Origin: Coprothermobacter sp. | Lineage (GTDB): Bacteria; Coprothermobacterota; Coprothermobacteria; Coprothermobacterales; Coprothermobacteraceae | Direction: 5' to 3' | Assembly (NCBI GenBank): GCA_012842545.1 | Contig: DUSQ01000021.1 | Span: 1 to 16,843 of the forward strand | Length of the DNA: 16,843 nt | Translations under genes and position numbers: made by a program | Part shown: one piece after another, positions 1 to 7,315 of the stretch | How positions within the stretch are numbered: position 1 is the first letter of the stretch | How the letters are laid out: every line of letters begins with the position of its first letter | The notes under the pieces: model-generated | What the model was told of the DNA's origin: nothing | The model's input: only the letters and a program-made list of their open reading frames with translations | Databases searched by the model: none

Positions 1-741
1 GCACAATATGGCATAGTTTACATTGACGAGATAGATAAAATAGCTAAAAAGAGCGAGAATCCTTCAATTACCAGAGATGTATCTGGTGAAGGTGTTCAGC
101 AAGCACTGCTGAAGATTGTTGAAGGAACGATTGCCAATGTGCCTCCCCAGGGCGGAAGAAAACATCCCTATCAGGAGTTTGTTCAAATAGATACCTCCGA
201 TATCCTTTTCATGGTTGGTGGTGCCTTCGAAGGTTTGGAAGACATAATACGGCAGCGTTTGGGGAAACGCACAGTGGGTTTTATGGCTGAACCAAAGACA
301 TTGGATTCTGACGAAGTATTGGATATGGTCATCCCCGAAGACCTTCTAAAATTTGGTATGATACCTGAGTTTGTGGGAAGGTTTCCTGTAGTTGCCACAT
401 TTCATAAGCTGTCAACGAAAGATCTTGTGGACATCCTGACAAAACCAAAGAACAGCTTAGTCAAGCAATACAAGGCGTTGTTTGCCATGGATGGTGTGGA
501 GCTCCAGTTCACGGACAAGGCACTGGAAGCTGTAGCTCAGGAAGCTGAAAAGCGTGGTATGGGCGCTCGAGGTCTTAGAGCCATACTTGAGGAAACATTG
601 ATGGATCTCATGTTTGAAGTACCAGAAAGGCCTGAGATAAAGAAGGTCATCATAACGTCGAAGTGCATAAAAGGTGAAGAACCTATTTTCCTAACTGAGC
701 TTGATTTAGCTCAGGGCAGGAGTGTGGCAAACTATGAGTGA
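1..741 (+). CDS. clpX: ATP-dependent Clp protease ATP-binding subunit ClpX (5' end outside the window)
   Basis: The reading frame is open from base 1, so only the last 246 residues of ClpX are present. ClpX is the AAA+ unfoldase that feeds substrates to the ClpP peptidase in the cytoplasm. The visible part opens with the Walker B motif (YIDEIDKIA, bases 19-45), followed by the family signature SITRDVSGEGVQQALLK and the RKH pore loop in GGRKHP. The arginine-finger region appears as PEFVGRFPVV and the sensor-2 arginine as GARGLRAILE, both intact. Walker A, the GYVG pore loop and the zinc-binding N-domain must lie upstream. The gene ends in TGA at 739-741 and overlaps the lon start by 8 bases, so the two are probably co-translated. 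The identification is very secure; only the missing N-terminus is unknown. Confidence 0.97.
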   Translation, partial: AQYGIVYIDEIDKIAKKSENPSITRDVSGEGVQQALLKIVEGTIANVPPQGGRKHPYQEFVQIDTSDILFMVGGAFEGLEDIIRQRLGKRTVGFMAEPKTLDSDEVLDMVIPEDLLKFGMIPEFVGRFPVVATFHKLSTKDLVDILTKPKNSLVKQYKALFAMDGVELQFTDKALEAVAQEAEKRGMGARGLRAILEETLMDLMFEVPERPEIKKVIITSKCIKGEEPIFLTELDLAQGRSVANYE

Positions 742-3040
742 AAAGCTACCTGTTATTCCATTAAAGAACGTTGTAATGTTTCCGGGGATTGTGCTTCCTC
801 TGCTTATTGGGCGGCCAAAGAGCATAAAAGCCTTGGAAGAGGCTATGAAAGGAAGCAAGCAAGTTGTCTTGCTGGCACAAAAAGATGAGAACGTTGATGA
901 ACCAGCACCCGGTGACCTTTATGATGTTGGGGTAATTGGCGAAGTTATCCAGATTTTTAGAGCGCCCGATGGAACCGTTCGCATGGTTGTGGAGGCGAAG
1001 ACCAGGGTAAAAGCATCTGTAAGTGACAATGGCGAATTCTTAGAAGCTGAGTTTGAAATACTTGAAGAAGTAGAAGGTGATCCAACACGTACGGAAGCTC
1101 TGGTTAAAGCTTCCATTGCCAGGTTTGAGGAATATGCTCGCTTATCTGGAAGAATACCCATTGAAGTTGTAGCTGGTATTGGTGGTTTGGACAATCCTGG
1201 AAAGATTGCAGATATGATTGCTGCAAACATGTTTATCTCTTATCACGAAAAGCAAAGAGTTCTGGAGCTACTAAACATACCTGAAAGGCTTGAACATGTG
1301 CTTCAGCTCCTTCTTCGTGAAATTGAGGTGCTAAAGCTCTCACAAGAAATCGAAGAAACAGTTCGCGAGAGGATGGAAAAGAACCAAAGAGTATACATTC
1401 TCAGAGAACAACTTAAAGCCATACAAGAAGAGCTCGGAGAAAAAGACGAAAGAACCATAGAAATTGAACAATACAAAAAACGTATAGAAGAGAGCGACAT
1501 GCCAGAGGAGGCTAGAAAAAAGGCTGAGGAGGAGTTAGACCGACTCCAAAGGGTGCCTCCTTATTCAGCTGAGCTTGCGGTCATAAGAACGTATCTGGAT
1601 TGGTTGGTTTCTTTGCCTTGGAATGTGCGGACAGAAGATGAGAATGACCTTAAGGCTGTAAAGGAGAAGTTGGATAAAAGCCACTATGGATTGGAGGAAG
1701 CAAAAGATCGCATTGTGGAATTCATAGCAACTAAGAGGCTGTCAAGCAATCCAAAGGCTCCCATTCTGTGTTTGGTAGGGCCCCCTGGAGTGGGAAAAAC
1801 ATCTTTAGCAAAAGCCATTGCTACAGCCTTGAATAGAAAGCTGGTTCGTATTTCTCTGGGTGGAATTCGCGATGAAGCAGAGATTCGCGGACATAGACGT
1901 ACCTATGTGGGCGCCATGCCAGGCAGAATAATTCAGGGCATAAGGTCAGCAGGAACAAAGAACCCTGTTTTTGTTCTGGACGAAATCGATAAGTTATCAT
2001 CGGATTTCTTAGGTGATCCTTCTGCTGCACTTCTTGAAGCGCTAGATCCCGAACAGAACTACGCTTTCCACGACCATTACTTGGAAGTTCCTTTTGACTT
2101 GTCGGAAGTTTTCTTCATTACGACGGCGAACAATTTGTATACCATACCGCCAGCATTACTTGACAGGATGGAAGTAATACGCGTTCCAGGCTACACTGAG
2201 GAAGAAAAACTGCACATCGCAAAAGATTTCATATTACCAAAATTGTATGAACAGAGTGGCCTAAAACCGGAGGAAGTGAACTTCTCAGATCAAACCATAA
2301 TACGCATCATTAGGGAATACACACGTGAGGCTGGAGTACGTAATTTAGAAAGGAATTTGCTAAGCATATTGCGAAAACTGGCTGTCGAGAAACTAGAGAA
2401 GGGGTTTTCTCGCGCGAGGATAACGGTAAAAAATGTTGAGGATTACTTAGGAGTTCCCAAGTTCAGGTATGGAAAGGCTCTTGAGAAACCAGAAATCGGT
2501 GTGGTGGCTGGGCTCGCATGGACTGAGTTCGGTGGAGAAACCATGCTTATCGAGTGTCAAGTAGTTAAGGGCAAAGGCCAACTCATACTTACGGGTAGCT
2601 TGGGTCAGACATTGAAAGAATCAGCCATGGCTGCTCTTACCTACGTAAGAAGCAGAGCAAAACAACTTGGAATTGATGAAGACTTTTACAAGAAATACGA
2701 CATACACGTGCACGCTCCGGAAGGAGCAATTCCCAAAGACGGCCCTTCTGCTGGCATTACCATTGCCACAGCCATGATAAGCGCATTAAAGAAAGAACCT
2801 GTGCCCAATGATCTTGCCATGACCGGTGAAATCACTATTACGGGTAAGGTGCTACCTATTGGAGGCGTTAAGGAAAAAGTCCTAGCTGCGCACAGAATAG
2901 GTTTGGACAGAGTCATTCTCCCTAAAGACAATAAAGTAAACATGGAAGAGATCGGTGATGAAGTAAAAAGGAAACTTCGCTTCTACTTTGTTGAGACCAT
3001 GGATCAGGTGGTGGAAATAGTATTTGGACAAAATTCTTAA
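734..3040 (+). CDS. lon: ATP-dependent protease Lon
   Basis: This 768-residue protein is a complete bacterial LonA, a cytoplasmic AAA+ serine protease that degrades misfolded and regulatory proteins. It starts with the typical KLPVIPLKNVVMFPG substrate-binding domain (about residues 1-200), followed by a charged coiled-coil region (about 205-280). The AAA+ module has Walker A GPPGVGKT at 349-356 and Walker B LDEID with D416/E417. The C-terminal protease domain carries the Ser-Lys dyad: S672 in DGPSAG and K713 in GGVKEK, the usual distance apart. I chose ATG 734 over the in-frame GTG at 722 because AGGAG at 718-722 sits 11 bases upstream of the ATG and the GTG would overlap it. The family usually begins close to the PVIPL motif. 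Length is normal for LonA (about 770-810 residues). Its position directly behind clpX resembles the clpX-lon arrangement of Firmicutes. Confidence 0.98.
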   Translation: MSEKLPVIPLKNVVMFPGIVLPLLIGRPKSIKALEEAMKGSKQVVLLAQKDENVDEPAPGDLYDVGVIGEVIQIFRAPDGTVRMVVEAKTRVKASVSDNGEFLEAEFEILEEVEGDPTRTEALVKASIARFEEYARLSGRIPIEVVAGIGGLDNPGKIADMIAANMFISYHEKQRVLELLNIPERLEHVLQLLLREIEVLKLSQEIEETVRERMEKNQRVYILREQLKAIQEELGEKDERTIEIEQYKKRIEESDMPEEARKKAEEELDRLQRVPPYSAELAVIRTYLDWLVSLPWNVRTEDENDLKAVKEKLDKSHYGLEEAKDRIVEFIATKRLSSNPKAPILCLVGPPGVGKTSLAKAIATALNRKLVRISLGGIRDEAEIRGHRRTYVGAMPGRIIQGIRSAGTKNPVFVLDEIDKLSSDFLGDPSAALLEALDPEQNYAFHDHYLEVPFDLSEVFFITTANNLYTIPPALLDRMEVIRVPGYTEEEKLHIAKDFILPKLYEQSGLKPEEVNFSDQTIIRIIREYTREAGVRNLERNLLSILRKLAVEKLEKGFSRARITVKNVEDYLGVPKFRYGKALEKPEIGVVAGLAWTEFGGETMLIECQVVKGKGQLILTGSLGQTLKESAMAALTYVRSRAKQLGIDEDFYKKYDIHVHAPEGAIPKDGPSAGITIATAMISALKKEPVPNDLAMTGEITITGKVLPIGGVKEKVLAAHRIGLDRVILPKDNKVNMEEIGDEVKRKLRFYFVETMDQVVEIVFGQNS

Positions 3041-3650
3041 GCTCACTGTTGTCCTTGTTGCGATAATTTGCCTGTTGATAGCTGGGAGTTTCGTAAAGGC
3101 AAAAATCGTAGAAGCTACTAAGCCTGTGTACACGGTTTTAGTACCTTATGATACGTACATGGGTAACTACTGGCAGGTGAAACAACTGCCTGAGATAATT
3201 CAGGATTTAACAGACAAAGATGTCATCGCTCTCGTTTATTATCCTTTTCAAGATGTGGGGAGAATAATCGATGGCATAAGCGGCAACGTGATCTTGATTT
3301 CTGATGAACCAATACGTTTGTCTGAAAGGGTCCTATGGGTGAACATCGGGATTACTTCAGATACTAGAGCCTACCTGGATTTGTCCTATGAGTCCTTATT
3401 AAGGGACCAAAATACTGCAAACGTTGTTAAGAAGAAGAAGGTATGTGCACGTGATGATCTTCTCGCACTAACCACCCAGTACCTTTGGTCGGGAACACAA
3501 GGTGTATTTTCTGTGAAGGAATGTCCAGATGATGCATTGATTATCGGTTATAGTGAGTCCAGTGGTCACGTGGTTGTGTTATATGATGTTAAAACCTCCG
3601 TGGATAACCTTATTCAGGGTAAAAGAGTTAGAAAGGTGACGACCTATTAA
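3024..3650 (+). CDS. Unknown protein with an N-terminal membrane anchor
   Basis: I do not recognise this 208-residue protein. It begins with a short basic segment and a hydrophobic stretch (about residues 7-24, LTVVLVAIICLLIAGSF), either a signal anchor or an uncleaved signal peptide. That would place the remaining roughly 180 residues outside the cytoplasm. This part looks like a mixed alpha/beta domain, with strand-like runs such as VYTVLVPY, VIALVYYPF, GNVILISD and HVVVLYDV. A lysine cluster follows at about residue 137, and two cysteines (one in KKVCA, one in KECPDD) might pair. The start is TTG at 3024, inside the end of lon (17-base overlap), with only a weak G-rich ribosome site (about 3007-3014). 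The stop is shared with the next gene as TAATG. Coupling to both neighbours and a complete frame support a real gene. Nothing in the sequence gives a function. Confidence 0.75.
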   Translation: MDKILKLTVVLVAIICLLIAGSFVKAKIVEATKPVYTVLVPYDTYMGNYWQVKQLPEIIQDLTDKDVIALVYYPFQDVGRIIDGISGNVILISDEPIRLSERVLWVNIGITSDTRAYLDLSYESLLRDQNTANVVKKKKVCARDDLLALTTQYLWSGTQGVFSVKECPDDALIIGYSESSGHVVVLYDVKTSVDNLIQGKRVRKVTTY

Positions 3651-4927
3651 TGAAAAAAACAAAGATTTACGTCGAGACTCTGGGCTGTCCCAAAAATCTT
3701 GTTAGAACACAAGATTTCTACAGACAGCTGAACTATGGTGATTACGAGGTTGTCTACTCACCTGAAGAAGCTGACATGATTGTGGTTAACACCTGTGGTT
3801 TTATCGCTGATGCGGTGGAAGAATCGTTGACTGTGGCATTAGAGCTCAAGCAGCAGTATCCAGACAAATCTTTAGTATTTGGTGGATGTGTTCCTTTACG
3901 ATTTGGGACACAGTTGGTTAAAAGCGAGTTGCCAGAATTTGATTATGTTGTTCCTGGATTGGACATACCAAATATTTCCTCTCAACATAAAGAATCATTG
4001 CAGACTTCGGTTCTTACATATCCGTATGCATACGTGTCCATAGCGGAAGGCTGCGATGGTCGGTGCAGTTACTGTACCATACCCAAGTTTTGGGGCAGTC
4101 TGAAGTCACGGCCAGCATCAGACATTGTTGGTGAAATCAATGAGCTTTATGAGATTGGTATCAAAGAAGTAATCCTTGTGTCACAAGATACAGGAGCTTG
4201 GGGCACGGACCTTTATGGCAAACCTTCACTGGAACTCTTGTTAAACGCTCTTCGCGACACCCAGGTACCATGGATCCGTCTCATGTACGTCAACCCCACC
4301 TTTATCACAGAAAGACTTCTTCGAGTTTGGAAGGATGTTGGCAGAGTGCTACCTTACTTTGATATACCAGTGCAGTCTGGCTCTGACAAAGTGCTAAGCT
4401 TGATGCGCAGAGGTTACAATAGAAAACAGGTTCTACAGGTTTTACAGTTTATTGATGATGTATTTGCAGAGAACAATACAAAGAGAACATCAATAATGGT
4501 TGGATTCCCAGGCGAAACTGAAAGCGATGTCCAGGCTACTCTGGATCTGCTAATCCAGGGGCAATTTCACCATGTGGGAGTGTTCGGCTACTCTGACGAA
4601 GAAGAAGCTGATTCTTACAAACTTTTACCCAAGATTGATCCGGCAGTAATAGATTCTAGGAAGATCTCTGTAGAAAGAGTGGCGTTAGAGTTGCAGCAGG
4701 CGTGGGAACAAAAAACCGTGGGGAAAACGTACCAGTGCTTGGTCGAGGCATCGAGCGATAGTGAGTTCATAGGTAGAATTTGGGGACAAGCCCCAGAAAT
4801 TGATGGCGTATTTGTGGGAAAAGGGGAAGTAGAGCCGGGGGAGATGGTAGAAGTTGTCGTGGAAAAAACAAAGCCTGGCCAGCTCATTGGCCGTAAAAAA
4901 GTGCAAGAAGTTACTTCGAACACATAA
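3650..4927 (+). CDS. rimO: Ribosomal protein S12 methylthiotransferase RimO
   Basis: This 425-residue radical-SAM methylthiotransferase most resembles RimO, which adds a methylthio group to a conserved aspartate of ribosomal protein S12. The N-terminal UPF0004 domain has the cluster cysteines C13 (LGCPKN), C49 (VNTCGFI) and C80 (GGC). The radical-SAM cluster is C135-x3-C139-x2-C142 (EGCDGRCSYC). The sequences LVSQDTGAWGTDLYG and VGVFGYSDEEEADSY are RimO-like, and a TRAM domain with EIDGVFVG closes the protein. Two places are unusual: the helix after LGCPKN reads LVRTQ rather than the usual LVDSE, and the later motif reads PVQSGSDKVL, which is closer to MiaB than to the typical RimO PxQHxSD. 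The start ATG forms TAATG with the previous stop. MtaB or a divergent methylthiotransferase is possible, but a clear miaB lies at 9644. Confidence 0.91.
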   Translation: MKKTKIYVETLGCPKNLVRTQDFYRQLNYGDYEVVYSPEEADMIVVNTCGFIADAVEESLTVALELKQQYPDKSLVFGGCVPLRFGTQLVKSELPEFDYVVPGLDIPNISSQHKESLQTSVLTYPYAYVSIAEGCDGRCSYCTIPKFWGSLKSRPASDIVGEINELYEIGIKEVILVSQDTGAWGTDLYGKPSLELLLNALRDTQVPWIRLMYVNPTFITERLLRVWKDVGRVLPYFDIPVQSGSDKVLSLMRRGYNRKQVLQVLQFIDDVFAENNTKRTSIMVGFPGETESDVQATLDLLIQGQFHHVGVFGYSDEEEADSYKLLPKIDPAVIDSRKISVERVALELQQAWEQKTVGKTYQCLVEASSDSEFIGRIWGQAPEIDGVFVGKGEVEPGEMVEVVVEKTKPGQLIGRKKVQEVTSNT

Positions 4928-5321
4928 GACCCTTGTTACTGTGGAATCGTGTACAGGTGGTCAACTAGCTAGCTGGCTGAACATATTGCCTGGTTCTTCA
5001 AAGTCATTCTTCGGTGGGTATGTTGTGTACACGGCTAAAGCAAAGGAGGATTTTCTGGGGGTTCGAACTTCGCAGCCAACGTCTATGGATACAGCTATTA
5101 AGTTGGCACGTGCATTGCCAAAGAAAGATGTTCGCGTGTCCGTAGTGGGTAATCTTGGGCCTTCATGGGAGCCTGGTAGTTCAAAAGGTACTGTTATCGC
5201 TTGTTTAATAACTGAAAAAGGAGAAAGATTACTGGTTAAGAAGTTGAATCACAACCGTATTAAGAACCGGTGGTTAAGCACCTACTGGCTTCTGGATGCA
5301 TTGGCAAGGGAGGTAAAATGA
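4854..5321 (+). CDS. CinA C-terminal domain protein (PncC-type, nicotinamide nucleotide amidase family)
   Basis: This 155-residue protein contains only the CinA C-terminal domain, the family that includes the PncC nicotinamide-nucleotide amidase of NAD recycling. The ESCTGGQLASWL motif with the presumed nucleophilic serine is clear, as are PGSSKSFFGGYVVYT and AKAKEDFLGV. The normal GIAGPxGG loop is poorly preserved (GNLGPSWEPGSSKGTV), so activity is not certain. The cinA N-terminal domain of full-length proteins is absent. The start is uncertain. TTG 4854 lies 10 bases behind a strong GGGGGAG (4837-4843) and gives a 74-base out-of-frame overlap with rimO. An in-frame TTG at 4887 would shorten both the protein and the overlap. 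The stop overlaps the thpR start as ATGA. The place between rimO and recA is the usual one for cinA, although pgsA, often present there, is missing. Confidence 0.85.
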   Translation: MSWKKQSLASSLAVKKCKKLLRTHKTLVTVESCTGGQLASWLNILPGSSKSFFGGYVVYTAKAKEDFLGVRTSQPTSMDTAIKLARALPKKDVRVSVVGNLGPSWEPGSSKGTVIACLITEKGERLLVKKLNHNRIKNRWLSTYWLLDALAREVK

Positions 5322-5842
5322 GGCTCTTTTTTGGTATACCAGTTTCAGAAGATGTAAAAGCGTTTTACGTGAACAGTTTAAAACCTAAGCTAGAAGCCAG
5401 TTTTACTGGGAAACTTGTTGAAGAAGAGAATTTGCACATCACCATGTTATTCTTAGGAGAAGTGGAAAAGGTTGACTTTCTGGACAGAGTTAGGGATCAT
5501 TTACAGAGTATTACACGTTTTGAGGTTGCAGTGGGAGGCTATGGGTACTTTGGACGCCCGCCTCGCGTGTTGTTCATGGACGTGATCCGTGGTATCGATC
5601 GGCTAACTGCCATACATGACGCTATTTGCAGTGCTGTGGGACTGAACGATCCCAGGTTTTCTCCCCATGTAACTTTAGTAAGGTTGAAGAAATCGGTAAG
5701 GGATATTGATACACTGCTCGGACTTATGCCAGTGGAAGAATTTTCATGGCTTGTGCCAAGTGTGGTGCTGTATGAATCCAAACTCACAAGCAAAGGTCCA
5801 ATCTATTCGGTTTTCGAAGAATTTCCGTTGAAAGCCTTATAA
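5318..5842 (+). CDS. thpR: RNA 2',3'-cyclic phosphodiesterase (ThpR/LigT family)
   Basis: This 174-residue protein belongs to the 2H phosphoesterase family (ThpR, formerly called 2'-5' RNA ligase), which opens 2',3'-cyclic phosphates at RNA ends. Both catalytic HxTx tetrads are visible: HITM at residues 40-43 (within ENLHITMLFLGEV) and HVTL at 117-120 (within FSPHVTLVRL). They sit at the expected distance in a two-lobed fold. The opening MRLFFGIPVSEDV is typical and fixes the start at ATG 5318. A longer frame beginning at 5270 would add residues that do not match the family. GGGAGG at 5308-5313 is the ribosome site, rather close to the start. The ATG overlaps the previous TGA by 4 bases. Its position before recA matches many Firmicutes and Thermotogota genomes. 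Its physiological RNA target is unknown. Confidence 0.92.
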   Translation: MRLFFGIPVSEDVKAFYVNSLKPKLEASFTGKLVEEENLHITMLFLGEVEKVDFLDRVRDHLQSITRFEVAVGGYGYFGRPPRVLFMDVIRGIDRLTAIHDAICSAVGLNDPRFSPHVTLVRLKKSVRDIDTLLGLMPVEEFSWLVPSVVLYESKLTSKGPIYSVFEEFPLKAL

Positions 5843-5843
5843 T
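5838..5843 (+). promoter_or_regulatory. Possible -10 element upstream of recA
   Basis: A perfect TATAAT covers the last codons of thpR and lies 22 bases before the recA ATG. I see no good -35 hexamer at 16-18 bases and no extended -10 (the bases before it read CCT). A separate recA promoter is therefore only a possibility. No LexA-type operator is evident nearby. Confidence 0.3.
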
Positions 5844-5850
5844 TTAATTA

Positions 5851-5856
5851 AGGAGG
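5851..5856 (+). promoter_or_regulatory. Strong ribosome binding site of recA
   Basis: AGGAGG, preceded by TTA, lies 9 bases before ATG 5866. It is one of the few sites in the block that is not buried in the previous gene, which fits high independent translation of RecA. Confidence 0.85.
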
Positions 5857-5865
5857 AAATGCTCT

Positions 5866-6900
5866 ATGGAAACAACTGATAAACAAAATCAAGACGATAA
5901 ACAAAAAGCATTGGACATGACGGTCCAATATGTAGAAAAAAGATTTGGAAAAGGTTCGTTGATGCGACTGGGTGAAACAGGTAGTAGGATGCAAGTGGAG
6001 ACCATATCCACGGGGGCTCTAACTTTGGATCTGGCTTTGGGTATTGGTGGAATCCCCAGAGGCAGAATAGTGGAAATTTACGGACCAGAAGGTTCTGGAA
6101 AAACTACTTTGGCTTTGCACATTATTGCCAATGCTCAAAAAAACGGAGGAACAGCGGTCTTTATTGATGCTGAGCACGCATTAGATCCAGTCTATGCAAA
6201 GAAACTTGGTGTGGACGTGGATAATCTTTATATTTCACAACCTGACTATGGTGAACAGGCTTTAGAAATTGCCGAAGAACTGAGCAAAAGCGGTGCAGTA
6301 GATGTCATTGTTATTGACTCTGTTGCGGCGTTGGTACCGAAAGCTGAGCTGGACGGTGAAATTGGAGATTCATTCATGGGGCTTCAGGCTCGGTTAATGT
6401 CACAAGCTTTAAGAAAACTCACAGGTATTGCTTCAAAAACTGGGACAGCCATAATTTTTCTTAATCAGTTACGTGAGAAAGTTGGTATTACTTTTGGTAA
6501 TCCTGAAGTTACACCCGGAGGCCGTGCGCTAAAGTTTTTCGCTTCAGCAAGGATTGAACTGAGAAAGGCTGAAAACATTGGTGGAAGTGGCGACGCAAGT
6601 GAGGGATCAGTCATAAAAGCTAAGATTGTGAAAAACAAGTTGGCTCCGCCTTTTAGAACGGCCACCTTTGATCTGTATTTTGGTAAAGGCATATCTTGGA
6701 CAGCGTCGGTAGTTGATGCGGCACTTATAGCAGGTGTCATACAAAAAAGTGGGAGTTGGTATTCTTACAACGACATAAGATTAGGACAAGGTAAGGAAAA
6801 CGCTGTGAGCTTCTTGGAGGAGCATCCAGAAACTCTGACTGAAATAGAAAGTGCCGTTAGGAGGACCTTGCAAGAGCTTCCAGTGGAGATCGAAGAGTAG
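5866..6900 (+). CDS. recA: Recombinase RecA
   Basis: This 344-residue protein is a full-length RecA, the ATP-dependent strand-exchange protein of homologous recombination and SOS induction. The N-terminal polymerisation helix (ALDMTVQYVEKRFGKGSLM) starts at about residue 15. Walker A GPEGSGKT is at 73-80 and Walker B appears as VDVIVIDSVAAL. The L1/L2 region and the MAW signature are intact (LNQLREKVG followed by FGNPEVTPGGRALKF). The protein ends in a short acidic tail (VEIEE), which in other RecA proteins moderates DNA binding. The start is fixed by a strong ribosome site and the usual N-terminal length. It is followed after 4 bases by recX, its modulator. No inteins, frameshifts or missing catalytic residues are visible. 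Confidence 0.99.
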   Translation: METTDKQNQDDKQKALDMTVQYVEKRFGKGSLMRLGETGSRMQVETISTGALTLDLALGIGGIPRGRIVEIYGPEGSGKTTLALHIIANAQKNGGTAVFIDAEHALDPVYAKKLGVDVDNLYISQPDYGEQALEIAEELSKSGAVDVIVIDSVAALVPKAELDGEIGDSFMGLQARLMSQALRKLTGIASKTGTAIIFLNQLREKVGITFGNPEVTPGGRALKFFASARIELRKAENIGGSGDASEGSVIKAKIVKNKLAPPFRTATFDLYFGKGISWTASVVDAALIAGVIQKSGSWYSYNDIRLGQGKENAVSFLEEHPETLTEIESAVRRTLQELPVEIEE

Positions 6901-6904
6901 ATGC

Positions 6905-7315
6905 ATGAATGCTTGCGACAAGTTCTGGGCGGAAGCTTTAAGACGTCTCTCTCGAAGAGACTATTCTACGGAGGAAATACTCTCTAAGGTTCCGCTTGAT
7001 TGTAGGGCCTTTGTCTTAGAAAGAATAAATTCATACTTTCCGAATTTGAATGAAAGGGTTTTTCAGAGCGAGTTAAGAAGAACTGTGAACCACGGTAAAG
7101 GCCCTCTTTATTTGAAGAATCGTTTACGTGAAAGAAAGCTTTCTATTAATGAAGATTATGAAGTGGACTCTGAAGTTTGGGCGGAAAGCTTAGAAAAAGC
7201 AATGGAAAAAGCAAGAAGAAAGTATTCTGACAGAGAAAAAGTGTTTCAATTCTTACTCCGACAAGGATTTACGTATGAGATGGTTTCACAATTCATGAAG
7301 GAGGTAGATATGTGA
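6905..7315 (+). CDS. recX: Regulatory protein RecX
   Basis: This 136-residue, helix-rich, highly basic protein fits the RecX family, which binds inside the RecA filament and limits its activity. The N-terminal repeat ALRRLSRRDYSTEEILSKV matches the family pattern (ALxxLxxRxxSxxEL). Two further helical repeats follow, including KGPLYLKNRLRERKLS and DREKVFQFLLRQGFTYEMV. The protein is at the short end of the family. I chose ATG 6905 (MNACDKFWAEAL), 4 bases after the recA stop. The frame extends upstream into recA (to 6851), but that extension does not resemble RecX. The ribosome site is weak (GAAGAG at 6892-6897), consistent with translational coupling to recA. Position directly after recA strengthens the call. 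Confidence 0.88.
   Translation: MNACDKFWAEALRRLSRRDYSTEEILSKVPLDCRAFVLERINSYFPNLNERVFQSELRRTVNHGKGPLYLKNRLRERKLSINEDYEVDSEVWAESLEKAMEKARRKYSDREKVFQFLLRQGFTYEMVSQFMKEVDM
7298..7305 (+). promoter_or_regulatory. Ribosome binding site of rny
   Basis: AAGGAGGT inside the end of recX lies 9 bases before ATG 7315 and 6 before the in-frame GTG 7312. It serves either start; the ATG gives the more usual spacing. Confidence 0.8.

Noticed and set aside
722..733. Upstream GTG as the start of lon.
   Set aside because: It overlaps its own ribosome site, and the ATG at 734 has proper spacing and family length.
4023..4034. Perfect 12-base palindrome CGTATGCATACG in rimO.
   Set aside because: About four perfect 12-base palindromes are expected by chance in this length; it lies in coding sequence with no partner site.
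5760..5866. LexA/SOS operator before recA.
   Set aside because: I looked for GAAC-N4-GTTC and CTGT-N8-ACAG type sites and saw none; an unknown operator type cannot be excluded.
6945..6961. Small stem (GTCTCT with AGAGAC) early in recX.
   Set aside because: Only six pairs within coding sequence; expected by chance.
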